Shown here: piece after piece, positions 6,577 through 9,329 of the stretch
Numbering within the stretch: position 1 is the first letter of the stretch
How the letters are laid out: each line of letters starts with the position of its first letter
DNA from: Bacteroidaceae bacterium
GTDB taxonomy: Bacteria > Bacteroidota > Bacteroidia > Bacteroidales > Bacteroidaceae
DNA length: 9,329 bases
NCBI GenBank assembly: GCA_900769765.1
Contig: CAAGHW010000054.1
Span: 1-9,329 of the forward strand
Direction of reading: 5' to 3'
Notes under the pieces: generated by a model
Told to the model about the DNA's origin: nothing
Seen by the model: the letters and a program-made list of their open reading frames with translations, nothing else
Database searches by the model: none
Made by a program: the position numbers and the translations under genes

Positions 6577-7443
6577 GTGAAGAGATTCTTTATATACATA
6601 CTGTCTTTTGCCTTTTGCGCCTTGAGTCTAACGGAGATTAAGGCCCAGGCACTTATTGCCGAAGAGGTTACCGTACAGCGACAGATGGAAGCCGTCGAGG
6701 CCGTTGCATTGCGCCATATGTTATTGAACGAGGCCAATACAGTACCATCGGCACACATGTATCCCGAATGGACAAACACAAGGGTACACTTCAACCACGC
6801 CCTGCCCGACTCTTTCCGCATAGACCTGCGCGGCTTTGTAATGCCCACCACAAACACAAAGATTACCGACAAGTTCGGTTACCGTCCCCGTCGCAGACGC
6901 GTCCATAACGGCATAGACGTCAAGGTGGAGAGAGGCGACACCATATATGCAGCGTTCGACGGCAAGATACGAATAACAGCCTACCAGCGTAGAGGTTACG
7001 GCCATTACGTTGTCATAAGACACCATAACGGAATAGAGACCCTGTATGCACACCTTTCGAAAAAGCTGGTAGAGGTGAACGAAAATGTAAAGGCCGGCGA
7101 CCCGATAGGTATAGGAGGAAATACAGGACGCAGCTCGGGCCCACACCTTCACTTTGAGACATTGTTGCTTGGCAAGTGCCTTGACCCGGCATTGCTGTTC
7201 GACTTCAAAAACCAGGATGTCACCGGCGACTCCTACCTCTATAGAAGACCAGGCTCGAAATACGTCGAGAACGGTGTCGTAAAGATTGCCGGACCCGAGA
7301 AAAAATATCACAAAGTGAAACAAGGGGAGACAATAGGAAAGATTGCCAAGAAATATGGCGTAGAACAAGAGATGATATTCAAGCTGAACAAGCTGAACTC
7401 ACGCTCTATAATCCGCCCCGGACAGACATTGAGATATCAGTAA
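6577..7443 (+). CDS. Secreted M23 (LytM-type) peptidase with C-terminal LysM domain
   Basis: This is a predicted periplasmic or envelope peptidoglycan endopeptidase or divisome-type hydrolase regulator. From GTG 6577 it has 288 residues: a signal peptide at about 1-24 (MKRFFIYILSFAFCALSLTE, then IKAQ), a pre-domain region, and the M23 domain at about 85-210 with GYRPRRRRVHNGIDV (zinc ligands His110 and Asp114), YAHLS (His159) and GPHLHFE (His190, His192). All catalytic and zinc-binding residues are present, so it is likely an active enzyme and not a degenerate NlpD-like activator. A LysM peptidoglycan-binding motif is at about 244-287 (YHKVKQGETIGKIAKKYGV). No ATG start exists: candidates are TTG 6571 and GTG 6577; GTG gives the classic MKRFF signal-peptide start. 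The gene is in the same frame as ndk, whose TGA ends 9 bp upstream. Its end overlaps the convergent transferase gene by 7 bp. Confidence 0.9.
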   Translation: MKRFFIYILSFAFCALSLTEIKAQALIAEEVTVQRQMEAVEAVALRHMLLNEANTVPSAHMYPEWTNTRVHFNHALPDSFRIDLRGFVMPTTNTKITDKFGYRPRRRRVHNGIDVKVERGDTIYAAFDGKIRITAYQRRGYGHYVVIRHHNGIETLYAHLSKKLVEVNENVKAGDPIGIGGNTGRSSGPHLHFETLLLGKCLDPALLFDFKNQDVTGDSYLYRRPGSKYVENGVVKIAGPEKKYHKVKQGETIGKIAKKYGVEQEMIFKLNKLNSRSIIRPGQTLRYQ

Positions 7444-8060
7444 CACTCTCTACAGCACGCAACAACAATACCATCCAGGAGACAGACGTCACAGACTGCT
7501 GTTGTGCCGTCGGGATATGCAACAGTATAGTTATCGGCATTCTTTGTAATGCCGATTTCTTTTAATACCGACACACTCTCCGATGCAAGTTTAAAGGCAG
7601 CCTCTTTGGCACTCCACAGGCACAACGCCTCTTTGCCCGGATTTTCGTTTGCATCCAACAGCGCCATCTCTTCCGGCTGAAGAAATGCTTTTGCAACGGC
7701 AAACACGTTGCGGGCGGTTGATTCCACGTCTATCCCTATCGGGTAATCGGAAACAGCTATCGCCACATATTCCTTTGTGTGACTGATGCTGATATGCCTG
7801 TTGTTGTTTGCAAGAAACGGTTTTCCGTTACCATGATACAGAATGTCACTCCCTTTATATGGCGTAGAGCGTAACAATGCACGTACGGCAAGCCACTCGC
7901 GCCTACGGCTTTCAGCCTTGAACTGTTTCAAGGCATTGGCAAGCGACATGCCATCATCGGCAATTAGGTTTGAGAGTTCATCGCAGTTCTCCTTGATATG
8001 CCAGAAAAAGATTTCGGCATTACAGAAAGATTTCAGTTTCTCAAAATATATTTGTGGCAT
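7437..8060 (-). CDS. 4'-phosphopantetheinyl transferase superfamily protein (Sfp type)
   Basis: Sfp-type enzymes move the phosphopantetheine arm of coenzyme A onto a serine of acyl, aryl or peptidyl carrier proteins. The 207-residue product has RRREWLAVRALL at 52-63, GNGKPFL at 77-83, RHISISHTKEYVAIAVS at 88-104 with His94 (Sfp His90 region), the magnesium-binding GIDVE at 109-113 (Asp111, Glu113) and WSAKEAAFK at 149-157 (Glu153, Lys157). All key residues are present. The open frame extends to a TTG at 8075, but ATG 8060 is preferred because a promoter-like element at 8092-8099 would leave almost no leader for the TTG. Whether it serves the fatty-acid ACP or a secondary pathway is not shown; no carrier-protein or synthase gene lies nearby. 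The C-terminus (ACCRECY) is cysteine-rich. Its stop codon lies inside the 3' end of the M23 gene. Confidence 0.9.
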   Translation of the reverse strand: MPQIYFEKLKSFCNAEIFFWHIKENCDELSNLIADDGMSLANALKQFKAESRRREWLAVRALLRSTPYKGSDILYHGNGKPFLANNNRHISISHTKEYVAIAVSDYPIGIDVESTARNVFAVAKAFLQPEEMALLDANENPGKEALCLWSAKEAAFKLASESVSVLKEIGITKNADNYTVAYPDGTTAVCDVCLLDGIVVACCRECY

Positions 8061-8091
8061 ATACAACTTGAACAAGAGGAGTTTTGTGTTA

Positions 8092-8099
8092 CAAAATTA
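8092..8099 (-). promoter_or_regulatory. Promoter -7 element for the phosphopantetheinyl transferase gene
   Basis: Read on the minus strand this is TAATTTTG, a match to TAnnTTTG. Transcription would start near 8085, giving a leader of about 25 nt before ATG 8060. No -33 TTTG is evident at the usual distance, so confidence is limited. Confidence 0.4.
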
Positions 8100-8183
8100 T
8101 ACTTTTTGAAACCATCGTGCTGATTTTTTGAAAAAAAAACGCAAATTCCTGAAAATTTCAAATTCATTTCAGTTTTGTATATA

Positions 8184-8209
8184 ATCTTTGCATTGTAAAC
8201 AGTGCGAAA
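8184..8209 (+). repeat. Promoter-like direct repeat, copy 1
   Basis: This 26-bp unit starts with ATCTTTGCATTGTAAA (identical in copy 2) and ends with TGCGAAA (also identical), with three differing bases between (CAG here, TGA in copy 2). It contains CTTTG preceded by TAAT, one base off the ideal TAnnTTTG spacing, so as a promoter it would be weaker than copy 2. It lies 83 bp upstream of copy 2. Confidence 0.7.
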
Positions 8210-8227
8210 ATAGGCTGCGCTCATTGC

Positions 8228-8253
8228 GAGAAGCAAAGTACACTTTTCTTCTC
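8228..8253. repeat. Imperfect palindrome between the two promoter-like repeats
   Basis: GAGAAG (8228-8233) pairs with CTTCTC (8248-8253), and AAAGT (8235-8239) with ACTTT (8242-8246), with one C/T mismatch between the arms and AC at the centre. As DNA this is a 26-bp imperfect palindrome immediately upstream of the better promoter (-7 at 8266). It could be an operator or part of a repeated mobile promoter cassette; neither is proven. Confidence 0.45.
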
Positions 8254-8265
8254 ACTCGCTTGCAC

Positions 8266-8292
8266 TATCTTTGCATTGTAAATGATGCGAAA
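8266..8292 (+). promoter_or_regulatory. Main promoter of the PepSY-like operon (direct repeat copy 2)
   Basis: TATCTTTG at 8266-8273 matches the Bacteroidetes -7 consensus TAnnTTTG perfectly and is followed by CATTGTAAA, then TGCGAAA. The unit repeats copy 1 at 8184-8209 with 23 of 26 identical bases (8267-8292 compared). Initiation near 8280 gives a leader of about 60 nt that is A/T rich and has no Shine-Dalgarno sequence, normal for this phylum. The -33 position has only a T-rich CACTTTTC. Confidence 0.6.
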
Positions 8293-8343
8293 CTATAAAC
8301 CAATTGTTTTGTTTAATGTATAACTGACTAAAAAATAACGATT

Positions 8344-8784
8344 ATGAAAAAGATTTTATTTGCACTTGCAGCGATTTTTACTCTGGGAATTTCTAACGTT
8401 TCAGCAGACAACGACAAACTTATCAACAAGAGCGAACTCCCCGTCAAGACACAGCAGTTCCTTGACAACAATTTTGCCAATGTAAAAATCACTTATGCAA
8501 AATTGGAGCGCGATTTGTTCGAGCGTTCATACGAGGTGGTACTTGCCGACGGCACAAAGCTTGAATTCACATATCAGGGCGATTGGAAAGATGTTGATTG
8601 CCGATACGAGGAGGTTCCTGCCGCCATTGTTCCACAACCTATCAAGGAGTATGTAAGCAGCAACTACCCGAACGAGAAGATACTTAAGATTGAACGTGAC
8701 CGTGGTTATTACGAGCTGAAGCTTTCAAACCGCTACGAACTTACATTCAATAAAGATTACAAGATTGTCGACATTGACAATTGA
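8344..8784 (+). CDS. Secreted PepSY-like (BLIP-like fold) protein
   Basis: I recognise the family type (PepSY-like, beta-lactamase-inhibitor-like fold, common in Bacteroidales) but no specific function is known to me. The 146-residue product has a signal peptide at 1-21 (MKKILFALAAIFTLGISNVS, cleaved after Ala21) and two related halves of about 54 residues. Half 1 (32-85) runs from LPVKTQQFLDNNF through YEVVLADGTKLEFTYQGDWK; half 2 (92-145) from VPQPIKEYVSSNYPN through YYELKLSNRYELTFNKDYK. Each has a proline-started helix ending in an N-F/Y-type motif, then beta strands with alternating charged and aromatic residues. The mature protein carries no cysteine pair, lipobox or catalytic motif, so binding or inhibition is more likely than enzymatic activity. 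It is the first gene of a probable two-gene operon driven from 8266, with 28 bp to the next gene. Confidence 0.85.
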   Translation: MKKILFALAAIFTLGISNVSADNDKLINKSELPVKTQQFLDNNFANVKITYAKLERDLFERSYEVVLADGTKLEFTYQGDWKDVDCRYEEVPAAIVPQPIKEYVSSNYPNEKILKIERDRGYYELKLSNRYELTFNKDYKIVDIDN

Positions 8785-8812
8785 ATTATAACAAACACAA
8801 AACAAGAGAAAG

Positions 8813-9241
8813 ATGAAAAAGCTATATCCTCTGATAATAATTCTGTTGCTGCTTATTGCATGTGACCATAATAAGGATTTTGGTTCTCTTGTGAATCCCA
8901 CCATTGCCGATTTCATACAAAAAGAGTATAGAGGTGCGACCATACGCAATGCAGAATATGACGGTAATGGACTGTACGAGGTTGAGATAAGACACGATTC
9001 GCACATCAAGGATGTATATTTCGACAAGGAAAACTATTGGGTTTACACTACATGGGATGTGAGAACAAGCGATTTGCCAACAGTTGTCAAGAATGCCATT
9101 GAGGCACAATATCCGGGATACAGAATTGATGATGTCGACTATGTGGAGAGCGTAGAGAAATCTTATTATAAGGTAGAACTCGACAAAGGAGAGTTGGAAA
9201 AGACAATTTATATATCAAAGAACGGAGAGTACAACAACTGA
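8813..9241 (+). CDS. PepSY-like lipoprotein
   Basis: This 142-residue protein is a diverged relative of the gene before it. Its N-terminus is a lipoprotein signal: MKKLYPLIIILLLLIAC with a lipobox LIAC and lipidated Cys17. The segment after the cysteine (DHNKDFG) is acidic, loosely like Bacteroidetes lipoprotein surface-export signals, so outer-surface display is possible but unproven. The mature part again has two similar halves, 29-84 (NPTIADFIQKEYRGATI ... YEVEIRHDSHIKDVYFDKE) and 88-141 (LPTVVKNAIEAQYPGYRI ... YYKVELDKGELEKTIYISKNGEY), the helix-plus-strands pattern of PepSY-like domains. It starts at ATG 8813, 28 bp after the first gene, and no promoter is seen between them. A predicted IS end begins 33 bp after its stop. 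The function is unknown; being the anchored partner of the soluble protein is an inference from the pairing. Confidence 0.85.
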   Translation: MKKLYPLIIILLLLIACDHNKDFGSLVNPTIADFIQKEYRGATIRNAEYDGNGLYEVEIRHDSHIKDVYFDKENYWVYTTWDVRTSDLPTVVKNAIEAQYPGYRIDDVDYVESVEKSYYKVELDKGELEKTIYISKNGEYNN

Positions 9242-9273
9242 TGCAGGATCTATATATGAAGGCGATGGCGGTT

Positions 9274-9329
9274 TGAAGTGAACCCCAAAAGTTAGACAAA
9301 AAACTTTTGGGGTTTATTTTATGCGAAAG
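9274..9329 (+). mobile_element. Probable left end of an IS3-family (IS150-like) insertion sequence, cut by the window
   Basis: The sequence from 9274 reads TGAAGTGAACCCCAAAAG and continues TTAGACA, the form of IS3/IS150-group terminal inverted repeats (TG at the tip, then a run of C, AAAAGTT, and GACA) as I recall them. It runs into a strong hairpin at 9281-9314, a common arrangement near such ends, and then ATGCGAAAG at 9321, a plausible start of orfA (MRK...). The right end, transposase and target duplication lie outside the window, so this rests on terminal resemblance only. The alternative is a plain terminator of the PepSY-like operon. Confidence 0.5.
9281..9314. terminator. Strong hairpin: terminator-like, within the IS terminus
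   Basis: AACCCCAAAAGTT (9281-9293) and AACTTTTGGGGTT (9302-9314) form a perfect 13-bp stem with an 8-nt loop, followed by TATTTT. It lies 39 bp after the lipoprotein stop and could end that transcript. If the IS assignment is right, it would also shield the transposase gene from outside transcription. Confidence 0.55.

Larger units (their letters stand above)
8061..8343. other. 283-bp divergent intergenic regulatory region
   Basis: No convincing gene lies here. From left to right it holds the leader and -7 element of the minus-strand transferase gene, a T6GA9 tract at 8125-8139 followed by AT-rich DNA to about 8180, a first promoter-like repeat at 8184-8209, an imperfect palindrome at 8228-8253, a second promoter-like repeat at 8267-8292, and an A/T-rich leader of about 60 bp for the PepSY-like operon. 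The AT content is far above that of the flanking genes. Confidence 0.75.

Noticed and set aside
6721..7368. 215-residue open frame on the minus strand
   Set aside because: It is the longest antisense frame but lies inside the M23/LysM gene and has no recognisable domain.
8184..8292. Two direct repeats as a CRISPR remnant
   Set aside because: Only two copies, a 57-bp spacer, promoter-type content and no cas genes; a duplicated promoter explains it better.
1..9329. tRNA or rRNA genes
   Set aside because: I saw no tRNA TΨC-loop sequence in a cloverleaf context and no rRNA-like stretch; nearly all the sequence is explained by protein-coding genes.

Overview
The window is a chromosomal segment from a member of the Bacteroidales (Bacteroides/Prevotella-like). 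The evidence is the family-level similarity of the proteins (RecG, Ndk, DJ-1, TonB and tandem PepSY-like proteins of Bacteroidales type), the near absence of Shine-Dalgarno sequences, A-rich leaders, and promoter sequences of the TAnnTTTG type used by the Bacteroidetes primary sigma factor. The assignment comes from reading the sequence; no database search was run.

Layout. Positions 1-5963 hold a tightly packed plus-strand cluster: the 3' part of pdxJ (vitamin B6 synthesis), exbB-exbD-tonB (the inner-membrane motor that energises TonB-dependent outer-membrane transporters), a DJ-1/PfpI family protein, ispD (isoprenoid precursor synthesis) and recG (recombination/fork-remodelling helicase). 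Gaps are 61 bp or less; exbD/tonB overlap by 4 bp (ATGA) and ispD/recG by 28 bp, so the group is probably cotranscribed, at least in blocks. A promoter-bearing gap (5964-6093) follows, then ndk and a secreted M23 peptidase with a LysM domain that has no ATG start. An Sfp-type 4'-phosphopantetheinyl transferase lies on the minus strand and converges on the peptidase gene, with overlapping stop codons.

The largest gene-free stretch, 8061-8343 (283 bp), is a divergent regulatory region. It contains a minus-strand promoter-like element for the transferase, a long A-tract, and two near-identical 26-bp promoter-like repeats separated by 57 bp that include an imperfect palindrome. Downstream is a two-gene operon of small exported PepSY-like (BLIP-like fold) proteins, one with a signal peptide and one predicted lipoprotein.

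The last 56 bases look like the left end of an IS3-family insertion sequence: a TGAAGTG... terminus, a perfect 13-bp stem hairpin, and a possible start codon for the first transposase ORF just before the window ends.

Most of the window is ordinary core genome. The parts most worth a second look are the duplicated promoter module driving the PepSY-like pair, the function of that pair, the non-ATG peptidase start that sits in frame behind the ndk stop, and the insertion-sequence end.
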